Assembly: GCA_964399265.1 (NCBI GenBank)
Contig: CAYNQF010000002.1
Coordinates: 1-64,000 of the forward strand
DNA length: 64,000 nucleotides
Origin: WJLY01 sp964399265
Lineage (GTDB): Bacteria > Joyebacterota > Joyebacteria > Joyebacterales > Joyebacteraceae
Reading direction: 5' to 3'
Shown: piece by piece, positions 1-8,879 of the stretch
How positions within the stretch are numbered: position 1 is the first letter of the stretch
Layout: each line of letters begins with the position of its first letter
Program-made: the position numbers and the translations under genes
The notes under the pieces: model-generated
Seen by the model: the letters and a program-made list of their open reading frames with translations, nothing else
Told to the model about the DNA's origin: nothing
The model's database searches: none

Positions 1-100
1 TGAGCGGTCTTCGTTCTATTTCCCGACTCAAGGATTGGACGTTCCGCTGGCACATTAAGAATCGGCGAGGGGGGTGGTGCCCTGACCAATTTCTACCGAG

Positions 101-111
101 TGTGGTACCGC
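101..111 (+). promoter_or_regulatory. possible extended -10 element for the 158 gene
   Basis: TGTGGTACCGC lies 47 bases before the start codon and matches the TGTGGTA core found just upstream of several other genes in the window. The -10 hexamer itself is poor and no good -35 is visible. An alternative is TTGGAC at 35-40 with AAGAAT at 57-62. The rest of 1-157 shows no gene. Confidence 0.25.
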
Positions 112-157
112 CTCCTGGATCATGAGGGTGGCAGCGTAGGTTGACAAGGAGGGTTCG

Positions 158-736
158 ATGAAGCATCTGCTGATTAGTCTTATGATCGTGGCCCTGGCAA
201 TCCCGGCATTTGCCGGGACGAATCCGGACGTCGCGCTGTTCCTGACGACCGATGCCACGGGCGCGACCGCGGTGAACACGCACGATCCGGGCGACTTCTA
301 CGTCTACGTGTGCTTTGACGGCTTCGGCGCGGGCGGCGGCATGCTGGGCGCTGCTTTCACGCTGAGCAAGACGTTCTCGGGCTACCAGCTTGAGGCGAAC
401 AACCTGCTCGGCGGTCTCGCTGTCGGTTCCCCGGATGCCGGATGGGCCATTGCCACGGCCGGTGACTGCGCTATGCCGGTCGGTGGTGTCGTTGTGGCTG
501 CCAGTCTGCACTACCTGGCGACCGGTGTTGGCACGATCACTGTTCTCCCGCACCCGACTGACGGTGCGGCCGTTGCCGACTGCAACAACGACCTGGACTT
601 CTTCTGCGTCCACTCGGTCGAGGCGAACGGTGTCTCGGGCAACTTCGGCGTCGGCATGGACGCTCCGAATGGCGATTGCCTGCCGAACCCGGTCGAGGAC
701 TCGAGCTGGGGCAGCATCAAGGCTCTGTATCGCTAG
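158..736 (+). CDS. small secreted protein with C-terminal SWGxIKALYR tag
   Basis: I do not recognise the family. The 192-residue product begins with a clear Sec signal peptide (about residues 1-20, ending in A-F-A-G). The body is rich in Gly, Ala, Val and Asp with few charges, as expected of an extracellular beta-rich domain. A good ribosome site (AAGGAGG, 146-152) fixes the ATG. The last residues read EDSSWGSIKALYR and stop exactly at the Arg. The same ending recurs on three unrelated secreted proteins in this window (22534-23175, 29287-30417, 35372-36532), so it is probably a sorting or anchoring tag and not part of the fold. The gene stands alone and is followed by a strong terminator. Confidence 0.8.
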   Translation: MKHLLISLMIVALAIPAFAGTNPDVALFLTTDATGATAVNTHDPGDFYVYVCFDGFGAGGGMLGAAFTLSKTFSGYQLEANNLLGGLAVGSPDAGWAIATAGDCAMPVGGVVVAASLHYLATGVGTITVLPHPTDGAAVADCNNDLDFFCVHSVEANGVSGNFGVGMDAPNGDCLPNPVEDSSWGSIKALYR

Positions 737-773
737 ACCCGGTTTCAAGAGCGACGTTTCAGAGAGTGGGACG

Positions 774-804
774 ACGGGCGGAGCCGCAAGGCCCCGCCCG
801 TTTT
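774..804 (+). terminator. intrinsic terminator
   Basis: A GC-rich stem (ACGGGCG-GAGCC / GGCC-CCGCCCGT) with a GCAA loop is followed by TTTTCTTCT. It closes the 158-736 gene. Confidence 0.85.
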
Positions 805-930
805 CTTCTCGGATGGCAATGCGGGCTCCGCCGCTCTCATCTTCCCGGACGGCGGCGCCTGCGCAGCGAGGCCTCCATTCCCCCCCCCGGGGCAGCGACA
901 GCTTCGCCATGAACCCGCGGCCGATGCGTC

Positions 931-959
931 TTGCGTGGTCCCCCGGCCCGTGGTATGCT
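931..959 (+). promoter_or_regulatory. promoter of the selenoprotein gene
   Basis: TTGCGT and TATGCT are separated by 17 bases, with CGTGG directly before the -10. The predicted start of transcription lies about 80 bases before the ATG at 1049. Confidence 0.55.
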
Positions 960-1048
960 ATGCTAGCAGTAAGGGCGTTCCCCCGGCGGCGCAGCCAGCT
1001 GCGGCAGGGGGACTTACGTATTTGTATCTTGAGGAGGTAGGTGTCTAG

Positions 1049-2401
1049 ATGAACCGCAGGCTGATCATCACGATTCTCCTTGGCATGCTGATCGCGGGCT
1101 GCGCGGGCGTGCAGCGCGCTGAGAGGCCCGAGGGGCCGTTCGAGATCGCCCTCCTGGCGACGGCCGAGACGAGGGGCGAGCTCGAGCCCTGTGGCTGACA
1201 CGGGGGCCAGAAAGGCGGGCTGGTCCGGAGGGCCGGCTATCTCAACAAGGTTAGGCAGGAAGTAGCGTACACGCTTCTGGTCGACGGGGGCGGGACGCTG
1301 ACGCGCAGGGACTTCGAACGGAAGCTGACCGACGAGTTCAGCCTGAGTTCGATGGTGGAGATGGGTTACGACGCCACGACGGTCGGCCTCAACGACCTCT
1401 ACATGGGCGTCGACTACTTCAGGGAGATGTTCGGCGGAAGCGCTCTCACGATCGTCTCCGCCAACGTCTTCGATGAATCCTCGGGTCAGCTGCTCGTCGA
1501 ACCTTATGTCATCATCGACAAGGGTGGCATCAAGTTCGCGGTCACGGGCGTCCTCGACCAGACGCAGACGATACGGACCGACCGCGGAGTCGAGTCGGCC
1601 GGCGTCACGGTCGCGAACGCGAAGGAGACGCTTGAGGCCCTGCTGCCGGAGCTTCACAAGAAGGCCGACTTCGTGGTCGTCCTCGCGCACATGAACCTCA
1701 AGCTCGCGAAGGCCATGGTTGAGGACTTGGCCGGCATAGACTATCTGGTCGTCGGCTTGCAGGCGCAGAAGTCCTCGGCGCCGTTCGAGATCAATGGAGC
1801 GGTCATGCTTCAGCCGGGCAACCGCGGTCAGTACATTGCTGACTACCGGCTCAAGTTCGACGGCGACGGCGTCTTCCAGGAGTACTCGGCCGATGTGGTC
1901 GAGCTCGGCGACAAGGTTCCGGCCGACGCCTCGATGGCGCTCAGGCTAAAGGAACACAAGCAGATCGTGGACGGCCTGATGAAGGAGAAGGCCGCAGCGA
2001 GGGCCGCCGAGATGAACGCCAAGCGAACCGAGGACTATGCTGAGCACTGCCTGGGAGTGCAGGAGTCGTGCGTCAGGTGTCACACGGAGCAGTACGACCA
2101 GTGGCGGACCACGGCCCACTCTCACGCGTTCCAGACCCTTCAGGACGCCTTCCAGGCGACCAACCCCGAGTGCGTCCGCTGCCATACGACCTGCCAGCTG
2201 GGCCTGGCGCAGGACGGCTCACAGGACGTTCCCGAGAACCTTCGCAACGTCCAGTGTGAGGCGTGCCACGGAATGGGAACGCAGCATGCGAGAGACGGCT
2301 CGTACGGAGTGATCAAGGTCGAGACGTGCCTGGCATGTCATGACAAGGAGAACAGCCCGGACTTCGACCTCGCCACGTATCTGCCCAAGGTGACGCACTA
2401 G
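1049..2401 (+). CDS. UshA-like tetrahaem cytochrome lipoprotein, selenoprotein with in-frame UGA
   Basis: The open frame from 1352 is only the downstream part. Reading through TGA at 1196-1198 gives a 450-residue protein from ATG 1049, which has a ribosome site (GAGGAGG, 1031-1037) and a lipoprotein signal (LIAGC, Cys18). Around the UGA the protein reads GELEPCGU-HGGQKGGLVRRA, the C-G-U/C motif of UshA-like (seleno)proteins. Residue 50 is therefore selenocysteine, paired with Cys48. Residues about 30-300 resemble a 5'-nucleotidase-like metallophosphatase, but the first metal motif is replaced by the CGU segment, so a redox role is likelier than phosphatase activity. The C-terminal part has four CxxCH haem sites (near residues 341, 375, 403 and 427). 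The product is probably a periplasmic or surface lipoprotein that handles electrons. Genes selA, selB, selC and selD are not in the window. Confidence 0.88.
1196..1226 (+). promoter_or_regulatory. selenocysteine UGA and candidate bacterial SECIS hairpin
   Basis: The UGA at 1196-1198 is followed by GGGCCAG (1204-1210) that pairs over 7 bp, with one G-T pair, with CTGGTCC (1220-1226). The 9-base loop AAAGGCGGG contains exposed G residues. Position and size suit a SelB-binding element located inside the coding sequence. Confidence 0.65.
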
Positions 2402-2504
2402 CCCCGCGGCGATCCCCCCGGTCCCCACGGGATCCTGCGGGACACGAGGCGGGAGGCGAGGCGTTGAGACACCCGGTCGGAGGCTCGTGGGAGGAACCGA
2501 AGAC

Positions 2505-5500
2505 ATGAGGGGACGTTTCATCCTCGTCGCGGTCGCCCTGGCGATGGCGGCGTTGCCCCCGACGGCGGCGGCCAACGGGGCACGCGTGGTAGGCACGGAA
2601 GACGGAGCGGTAACGATCGAGCTCGCCACCGACGACTATGCGCTTGAGCGTGTGGTCCGCGGTGGCGAGCCTTTTGTCAGGGTCACGGCCGGCACGTACG
2701 GCGGCACGTCCGATGAGGGCTTGCCCTCGCTGCCGGTTGAGGGCGCGCTCGTCGGGCTGCCCTTCGGCGCGGTCCCCTCTATAGAGATCGTGTCGGTCGA
2801 GACCGAGAACCTGGGACCGCAGCGCATCGAGCCGGTGCCACGGTCGGAGTTCCAGGGCGACCCGGACTTCCCGGTCGAGGTGCGCCACTATGAGCCCTCC
2901 GTCGAGTTCTACTCGGGGCGTGGTGTCTATCCGCAGGGCGCGGTCTCGCTCGGGTTCGACACGGTCCTGCGCCACCAGCATGTCGCCCAACTCATCTTCC
3001 ATCCATTCCAGTACTCGGCCTCCACGGGAGAGCTGACCCTCAACAAACGCATCGTCGTGCGCGTGACGTTCGACGCCGACGCGAGAGCGGCCGGCATGCG
3101 CCCGGCGTCGGTTTCGGAGCCGCAGTGGGACGGGGTGCTGGCCGGCACCGTCGTCAACTACGCCCAGGCGCGCGACTGGCAGGCGAGGCGAGAGCCCAGA
3201 CACGCCATGGCCCGCGCGTCGTTCCGCCAGGACCATGAGGCGTACCGCCTGGAGGTGCCCGAGACCGGCATGTACAGGCTGGACTTCGCAGACCTCGCGG
3301 CCGAGGGGCTCCCGGGCACACTTGATGTAGACACGCTCGCCGTCTACCAGCGCTCATACTCGGACACGATGGCAGACCCGTTCGTGGAGACGCCGCTCCC
3401 GATCGTCGTCGTTGATGAGAACGGGAACGACGTCTTCGACGGAGACGACTACGTCCTCTTCTACGGGCTGTCGTTCCACGACCAGTTCGTCATCAATGGC
3501 TACGAGAACCGGTACGGCGCAAACAACGTCTACTGGTTCGGTTGGGGCACCGGCCTGGCCGCACGGATGACCAGTCGAACGGCGTGGCTCGACGAGCCCG
3601 GACTGACGCCTCCCGCCAGCTTCCGCGACACGTTGCGGTCTGAGAAGGACGTCTATTACGACTCGACGCCCAGCTCGAGCTTCATCGACTACTACAGCTG
3701 GACCAGTTACACGGCGTACAACGACCACTACGAGCTGCCGTTCCGGCTCTACGACCTGCTGCCGACCGGCACGGCCGTGCTCACGGCACGATACCAGGGG
3801 ATGACCGGCGGAACGCACCGCATCGACTTGAGCGTTGAGAACGGCGCCTCGCAGGAGAACTACGTCGGGGCGTTCGTCTTCACCGGCGAAGCGTATACGA
3901 TGGACAACGACATCTACACGTCGGCTCCGGTCGCGAACTCGTACTTCACTGAAGGCCTGAACTACCTTATCGCTGTTGGGAGCCTCGGGACGATGGGCTC
4001 GGGAGCGAACCTGGACTGGTTCTCGTGGAGCTACGACCGCGAGTACCGGGCTCACGACGACCGCCTGAGCTTCACGAACGCGCTGCAGACGGGGACCCAG
4101 GAGTTCGACGTGACAGGGTTCTCCTCAGACGCGCTGATGGCATTCGACGTCACGCACCCGTTCTCGCCGGTCATGCTCACGCTGCACCAGAACAACATCG
4201 AGCAGAACGGAGGGACGTACGACCTCGTGCTCCAGGAGGTGGTCCCCGGCTTTACGCGGTATGAAGCCGCCACCGAGGACGCGTTCCTGAGCCCCGAGGC
4301 AGTCGAGCGCCGGGAGCCCGCGAACCTCTACGCGCAGGAGGCCGACCTCATCGTCGTGTCATACGACGGATTCGCGCAGACGGCCGACGCGCTGGTCGAG
4401 CGACGCGAGCAACAGGGGTACGCCGTCGCGCACGCCCGCCTCTCCGAGGTCTACGACGAGTTCGGAGGGGGGCTTCCCGGGCCGCAGCCGCTCAGGAACT
4501 ACTTCATGTACGCTTACGACGCGTGGGAGCGGCAGCCGCAGTTCGTGCTCCTTATCGGAGACGCGAGCGAGGACACGAAGCAGGTCCTGTCCACGAGTTC
4601 TCCGAATTACATGCCGACCTACCTGTTCCCGGCGTCCGACGACAAGTTCGCTGCGAGCGACCAGTGGTACGTGAGGACTGCGGGGTCGCCGTATCTTCCT
4701 CTCATGTTCATCGGACGGTTGCCCGCGGGAGGAACCGGACAGCTGTCGAACTTCATCGACAAGATCGGAACCTACGAGAGCTATTCCTACGGGGACGGCT
4801 GGCGCAACAAGGACCTCTTCATCGCCGATGACGCGTGGTCGTACATCTCGCTGGAGTCGGACTACACGTTGAAACCGAGCGAGGTCGATTTCACCACCAT
4901 CAGTCAGGAACTATCTGATGTGGCTGCCGCGTCACCCGCCGGGATCGACACCGTGAACTTCTTCCTGCGGCGGTACACGGACCCCTATCACGGAAGCACG
5001 ACCTCCGGTGACATCTTCTACGCGGTGCAGACGGCCGACTGGGTACGCAACGACGGCCCGCGGGCCGATCTCATGGGGATGCTCAACAGCGGCGCGGCTC
5101 TGGTCAATTTCGAGGGTCACGGCAACCGAACCCAGATGACGCACGAGCAGTTGATACTGGCGACCGTGCAGTCCTCGAGCAACGACATCGCCGCGCTCAA
5201 CAACGAGAACAAGCCCTTCGTCTTCCTCGGCTTCAGCTGCGAGCTTGCGCGGTTCTATGACTATCGCGAGGGGACCTCTATCGACTGCATCACGGAGCAG
5301 ATGCTCCAGCGCGACAACGGGCGCGGTGCTTCGGCGACGTTCGCCTGCAGCGACCGCGCGTTCATCTTCACGAACGTGCGACTCCACAGGAAGATCTACG
5401 AGGCGCTCTTCACCGACCCGACGCCCGAGGGCGACGGCATCTACCACTGGCCGCGGTGGGCGCTCGGCGGGACCATCGCGAAGGGCGTGATCAAGTATCT

Positions 5501-6248
5501 GACCGCATCAGGCAATCCAACGGGTCCGCAAACGTACATGCTGTTCGGCGATCCGCTCATGCACATCGACATGAGCCCGCCCAGGTTCGAGGTGACCGTG
5601 GACGGCGTCCCGCATGTGAGCGGCGACTTCCTCGCGTCGTCTCCGGAGGACGTGACTATCGTCGCTGACATCATCGACGAGGTCGAGATAGACCCGTCGA
5701 CCATCAGCGTCGAGGAGACCGACACCGGGGTCGTGGATCACTCCGACTACACGGTCGTGGCCATCGGCGACACCGTGGGTGAGGCCAGCAGATGGTACAG
5801 GCTCACCTATACCACGCCGGTCCGGGACTGGAGCTACGACATCAGGTTGTCGGCGACCGACTTCACGGGGGCGCGCACGAACTTCACGCTGCACGTGGCC
5901 GAAGGGCAGCGCATACTCATCCGGGACGTGGCGAACTACCCCAATCCGTTCTCCGAAGACACCAACATCATCTACCTGCTCAACCAGGGCGGCGCCGAGG
6001 TCAGGATAAGGATCTTCACCGTCGGCGGCCGGCTCATCCGCGTGATCAGAGACGCGCCCGGCAACCTCAACTACAACCAGGTGTCGTGGGACGGACGCGA
6101 CGAGCAGGGCGACGAGGTGGCGAGCGGTATCTACCTCTACGTTATCGACGTGAAGGGAGAGGACGGCTCGACCGCGACCACGCCGGTGGGACGCATGGCG
6201 AGGATCGCGGGAGCGAGGCCGGTCGGGGACGGCGGCGGACGCCGATGA
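2505..6248 (+). CDS. secreted C25 (gingipain-type) cysteine peptidase with FlgD-like C-terminal domain
   Basis: The ATG at 2505 (ribosome site GGAGG about 10 bases upstream) starts a signal peptide ending near PTAAANG; the longer GTG frame at 2487 is less likely. The 1247-residue product has an N-terminal propeptide-like beta region. A peptidase C25 domain spans about residues 605-1030, with catalytic His in NFEGHGN (His872) and catalytic Cys in LGFSCELA (Cys912). A FlgD-like Ig domain runs from about 1137. Unlike the other FlgD-tailed proteins here, it does not end on the K-x-V-L-L-[RK] strand but continues into a basic, Gly-rich tail. Family members are surface proteases; PorU-type members act as sortases of the type IX pathway. 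Whether this one is a degrader or a sortase cannot be decided here. It overlaps the next gene by 4 bases (ATGA). Confidence 0.85.
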   Translation: MRGRFILVAVALAMAALPPTAAANGARVVGTEDGAVTIELATDDYALERVVRGGEPFVRVTAGTYGGTSDEGLPSLPVEGALVGLPFGAVPSIEIVSVETENLGPQRIEPVPRSEFQGDPDFPVEVRHYEPSVEFYSGRGVYPQGAVSLGFDTVLRHQHVAQLIFHPFQYSASTGELTLNKRIVVRVTFDADARAAGMRPASVSEPQWDGVLAGTVVNYAQARDWQARREPRHAMARASFRQDHEAYRLEVPETGMYRLDFADLAAEGLPGTLDVDTLAVYQRSYSDTMADPFVETPLPIVVVDENGNDVFDGDDYVLFYGLSFHDQFVINGYENRYGANNVYWFGWGTGLAARMTSRTAWLDEPGLTPPASFRDTLRSEKDVYYDSTPSSSFIDYYSWTSYTAYNDHYELPFRLYDLLPTGTAVLTARYQGMTGGTHRIDLSVENGASQENYVGAFVFTGEAYTMDNDIYTSAPVANSYFTEGLNYLIAVGSLGTMGSGANLDWFSWSYDREYRAHDDRLSFTNALQTGTQEFDVTGFSSDALMAFDVTHPFSPVMLTLHQNNIEQNGGTYDLVLQEVVPGFTRYEAATEDAFLSPEAVERREPANLYAQEADLIVVSYDGFAQTADALVERREQQGYAVAHARLSEVYDEFGGGLPGPQPLRNYFMYAYDAWERQPQFVLLIGDASEDTKQVLSTSSPNYMPTYLFPASDDKFAASDQWYVRTAGSPYLPLMFIGRLPAGGTGQLSNFIDKIGTYESYSYGDGWRNKDLFIADDAWSYISLESDYTLKPSEVDFTTISQELSDVAAASPAGIDTVNFFLRRYTDPYHGSTTSGDIFYAVQTADWVRNDGPRADLMGMLNSGAALVNFEGHGNRTQMTHEQLILATVQSSSNDIAALNNENKPFVFLGFSCELARFYDYREGTSIDCITEQMLQRDNGRGASATFACSDRAFIFTNVRLHRKIYEALFTDPTPEGDGIYHWPRWALGGTIAKGVIKYLTASGNPTGPQTYMLFGDPLMHIDMSPPRFEVTVDGVPHVSGDFLASSPEDVTIVADIIDEVEIDPSTISVEETDTGVVDHSDYTVVAIGDTVGEASRWYRLTYTTPVRDWSYDIRLSATDFTGARTNFTLHVAEGQRILIRDVANYPNPFSEDTNIIYLLNQGGAEVRIRIFTVGGRLIRVIRDAPGNLNYNQVSWDGRDEQGDEVASGIYLYVIDVKGEDGSTATTPVGRMARIAGARPVGDGGGRR

Positions 6249-7066
6249 TCGAGGTTCTGAATACAGCGGGGATTCCCGTCGAGGACAGATCGGGCAGGGC
6301 GGTCGCCCTGCCCGGCGACGCAGATGGTGTAGTGGCCGTCGTGAACGAGGCGCGCAAGGCGAGAGTGGTCGTGGCACCGTGGTGGACGGACGTCGCGGAC
6401 GCCGTCTACATCTCAACCGAGCGGCTAACCGACATCACCGAGGTCGTTCCGCAGGACCTCATGGCCGTCGTCGGCGCAGGCGTGACGTGCAGCTCGCTCG
6501 CTGACCGGGTGGAGTGCGACTCGCTCTACTGGCCGGGATGCGATGTGTCGGAGCCCGGAGCGGCCGTAGGCGACATAGTCGCGCGGGCTCAGGGCAACTG
6601 GACGCTCGCCGGGAACGTGCTCAGGCGCTACCTGCTGGGGATGGAAGTTGTGCTGGCGGACGGGCGCGTGCTCCACACCGGCTCGCGCACGGTCAAGTGG
6701 GTGACCGGGTACGACCTGCGGCAGCTCTTCGTGGGCTCGAGGGGCACGATGGGCATCATAACGGGGCTCACGCTGCGCCTCGAGCCGCTCGCCAACCGCG
6801 CCGTCGTGACCGGAAGGTACGAGCGGGAGTTCGCGGGGCTCGAGAAGCTGGGCGACGAGCCCTGGCACGCGGCGGAGGCGCTCGATGCGTCGGGCCCGGG
6901 CGCGCACGGAGGCATAGCCACTGGGGCCCGTGAGCCGAGCGCTTCAGCACTCTACGGAGAGACGGCGACCGGCGTCGCCGGGAGTCTGGCGGTCCTGAGG
7001 CGGCTCAAGGCGGAACTGGACCCGACCGGCGTGTTCCCGCCGGCCGAAACCGCATTCGGGGCTTAG
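6245..7066 (+). CDS. short FAD-binding oxidoreductase of the GlcD/GlcE (glycolate/D-lactate) type
   Basis: The start overlaps the peptidase stop (ATGA), so translation is probably coupled. The 273-residue protein has the FAD-binding type-4 fold: an early PGDADGV segment, then the characteristic run VKWVTGYDLRQLFVGSRGTMGIITGLTLRL near residues 140-175. It ends with LDPTGVFPP, the usual last segment of this family. The C-terminal FAD-oxidase domain of GlcD is almost entirely absent, so the size resembles GlcE more than GlcD. The Fe-S partner follows 79 bases downstream, which supports a membrane-associated 2-hydroxyacid dehydrogenase. The substrate (glycolate, D-lactate or other) is not determinable. 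Confidence 0.8.
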   Translation: MIEVLNTAGIPVEDRSGRAVALPGDADGVVAVVNEARKARVVVAPWWTDVADAVYISTERLTDITEVVPQDLMAVVGAGVTCSSLADRVECDSLYWPGCDVSEPGAAVGDIVARAQGNWTLAGNVLRRYLLGMEVVLADGRVLHTGSRTVKWVTGYDLRQLFVGSRGTMGIITGLTLRLEPLANRAVVTGRYEREFAGLEKLGDEPWHAAEALDASGPGAHGGIATGAREPSASALYGETATGVAGSLAVLRRLKAELDPTGVFPPAETAFGA

Positions 7067-7145
7067 GACGGGGTCTGATTGACGCCGGCCCCCGGAGCCG
7101 TCTGAGCGTGGCAGTACGGGGACTTTCGGTCCTCGAGGAGGACGC

Positions 7146-8615
7146 TTGAGCGGAGCGGGCCGAGAGTTGCTCGCCAGAGCCGACCTTGCCGCCAGGTGCC
7201 GCAGCTGTGGCACCTGTCGGTCCGTATGCCCCGTGTTCGCCGAGGTGGGGCTCGAGGGCTCGGTGGCGCGCGGCAAGGTCGCGCTCATTCGTTCCGTCTT
7301 GGAGGGCGACCTCGAGCTGTCTGAAGTCTTCGAGGATCGCATCCTGCTGTGCCTCAACTGCAAGTCGTGCGTCGAGGGCTGTCCCAACAGCGTCAAGGTC
7401 GACGACCTCATCCTCGCCGCGCGCGCCGACCTCGTCGGGTCGGGGCGCCTTCCGTTCATTCGCAGGCTCGTCTTCCGGTATCTGCTCAAGCGCGGGCGGC
7501 TGCTCCCGCCCTTCGGCAGGCTGGCCTCGTTCGGCCAGCGGTGGTTCCTGCGCGGGCTGCCCCAGGACAGCGCCCTGCGCCTGCTTCTCCCGCTCGCCGG
7601 AGTGGATGAGAACCGCGTCTTCCCGGAGTTTGCGCCCAGGAGCTTCATGTCGATGGTCTCGGTGGAGACGGAGGCTGTCGGCTCCGCACCGTCCTCGTCC
7701 GAGGGGGGCGCCCGCGGGACGTACGACGCGGGCGTCGCCGGGCTCGAGCGGGGCGGTCCGGCCGACACGGGCTCGGCCGGAGTGCGAGATGAGAACCCGG
7801 AGATCGCGAAGCGCCGGGAGATCGCGCGCGCGGCTAAGCGTGTGGCCTATTTTGTCGGGTGTGCCACCAACCTGCTCTACCCGGAGACGGGTCGCGCGAC
7901 CGTCGATGCGCTCGCGCGTAGCGGCGTCGACGTCGTGGTGCCGCGCGGGCAGACCTGCTGCGGCACGCCCGTGTTCAACTCCGGCGACTTCGAGACGGCA
8001 CGCGCCATGGCGCGACGGAACATTAGGCTGTTGCGCGCGACCGGCGCCGACGCGGTGGTGACGGGCTGCGGCTCGTGCGGGTTGACGCTCAAGCGCGAGT
8101 ACGAGCAGATGCTGGGTCTAGACGGGGGAGTGGGGTTGCCGGTGTTCGACTTCGCCGAGTTCCTGGCGTACCGGGGATTCGATGCTGGTTCGGCCGAGCT
8201 CGCGGCAGACGCCTCAGAGGCCGGTGGTCGTTCGAGGGATCACGCTGACGCCGGCGCCGCGCCGCCGAAGGTGCGAGTGACCTACCACGACCCGTGCCAC
8301 CTGTCGCGAGGGCAGGGGATACGCGACGAGCCGCGCCAGCTGCTGCGCGCGCTGCCGTGGGTCGAGTTCGTAGAGATGCGCGACGCCGACCGCTGCTGCG
8401 GCAGCGGGGGGACGTTCTCGCTGTCGCACTACGACATCTCGAAGCAGATTGGGGCGCGCAAGGTCGCCGCGATCCGCGACGCCGAGGTGGATGTCGTCGT
8501 CACCGAGTGCCCGTCGTGCGTCATGCAGCTGCGGGACATGCTGACGCAGGCGGGGCTGGACGTGGCCGTCGTGAGCGTGGCCGACCTGGTAGCGCAGAGG
8601 GGACGGCGAGGCTAG
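7146..8615 (+). CDS. GlcF-like Fe-S subunit with two CCG domains
   Basis: The TTG start at 7146 has an excellent ribosome site (GAGGAGG, 7135-7141). The 489-residue protein begins with two 4Fe-4S ferredoxin motifs (CRSCGTCRSVCP and CLNCKSCVEGCP, within residues 15-85). Two CCG (heterodisulfide-reductase-D-like) repeats follow, with TCCGTPVF..GCGSCG and RCCGSGGTF..ECPSC. This is the architecture of GlcF/LldF-type electron-transfer subunits. The linker at about residues 165-215 is unusually long and low in complexity (Ser, Gly and Ala rich). Its partner is the FAD subunit upstream; together they would pass electrons from a 2-hydroxyacid to the quinone pool. Confidence 0.88.
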   Translation: MSGAGRELLARADLAARCRSCGTCRSVCPVFAEVGLEGSVARGKVALIRSVLEGDLELSEVFEDRILLCLNCKSCVEGCPNSVKVDDLILAARADLVGSGRLPFIRRLVFRYLLKRGRLLPPFGRLASFGQRWFLRGLPQDSALRLLLPLAGVDENRVFPEFAPRSFMSMVSVETEAVGSAPSSSEGGARGTYDAGVAGLERGGPADTGSAGVRDENPEIAKRREIARAAKRVAYFVGCATNLLYPETGRATVDALARSGVDVVVPRGQTCCGTPVFNSGDFETARAMARRNIRLLRATGADAVVTGCGSCGLTLKREYEQMLGLDGGVGLPVFDFAEFLAYRGFDAGSAELAADASEAGGRSRDHADAGAAPPKVRVTYHDPCHLSRGQGIRDEPRQLLRALPWVEFVEMRDADRCCGSGGTFSLSHYDISKQIGARKVAAIRDAEVDVVVTECPSCVMQLRDMLTQAGLDVAVVSVADLVAQRGRRG

Positions 8616-8630
8616 CGGGGGCGGGTGCCA

Positions 8631-8660
8631 GAGGGCGCTCCGGGCGCCCTCGTTTGCGTT
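8631..8660 (+). terminator. intrinsic terminator of the glc-like operon
   Basis: GAGGGCGC / GCGCCCTC with a 5-base loop is followed by GTTTGCGTTT, immediately after the Fe-S subunit. Confidence 0.75.
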
Positions 8661-8688
8661 TGACAGCGGGCACGCGGGTTGCTAGAAT
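8660..8688 (+). promoter_or_regulatory. promoter of tRNA-Asn
   Basis: TTGACA and TAGAAT are separated by exactly 17 bases. Transcription would begin about 63 bases before the tRNA. Confidence 0.85.
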
Positions 8689-8757
8689 AGCGGTTTGTCG
8701 GGCGCGGACATCGGGGAGACGCCTCCCGTGCCGCGCCCTTCTGAACAATCGTCATAA

Positions 8758-8832
8758 TCCTCGGTAGCTCAATGGTAGAGCAACCGGCTGTTAACCGGTT
8801 GGTTGGTGGTTCGAGTCCGCCCCGAGGAGCCA
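8758..8832 (+). tRNA. tRNA-Asn (GTT)
   Basis: Acceptor strands TCCTCGG and CCGAGGA pair perfectly, with discriminator G and an encoded CCA. D-arm GCTC/GAGC, anticodon stem ACCGG/CCGGT with loop CTGTTAA (anticodon GTT at 8790-8792) and T-arm with TTCGAGT are all present. It has its own promoter and terminator and is intact, unlike the tRNA relics further right. Confidence 0.97.
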
Positions 8833-8838
8833 AAGACG

Positions 8839-8869
8839 CGGGGCCTGGCGCACTGCCAGGCCCCGTTTT
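8839..8869 (+). terminator. intrinsic terminator of tRNA-Asn
   Basis: An 11-bp perfect stem CGGGGCCTGGC / GCCAGGCCCCG with a 5-base loop is followed by TTTT. Confidence 0.92.
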
Positions 8870-8879
8870 CAGTTCCGCA

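Noticed and set aside
1352..2401. Start of the cytochrome gene at ATG 1352
   Set aside because: It would lack any export signal although the product has four haem-binding sites. The upstream frame supplies a lipoprotein signal and ribosome site through the UGA.
8758..8832. Selenocysteine tRNA candidate
   Set aside because: The anticodon is GTT and the acceptor arm is of normal length, so it is tRNA-Asn and not the tRNA needed for the selenoprotein.
8612..8833. Minus-strand frame with GGLEPPTNRL words
   Set aside because: It is the well-known spurious frame antisense to a tRNA gene. The frames at 11317-11508, 16405-16662 and 20033-20398 (minus) are the same artefact over the tRNA relics.
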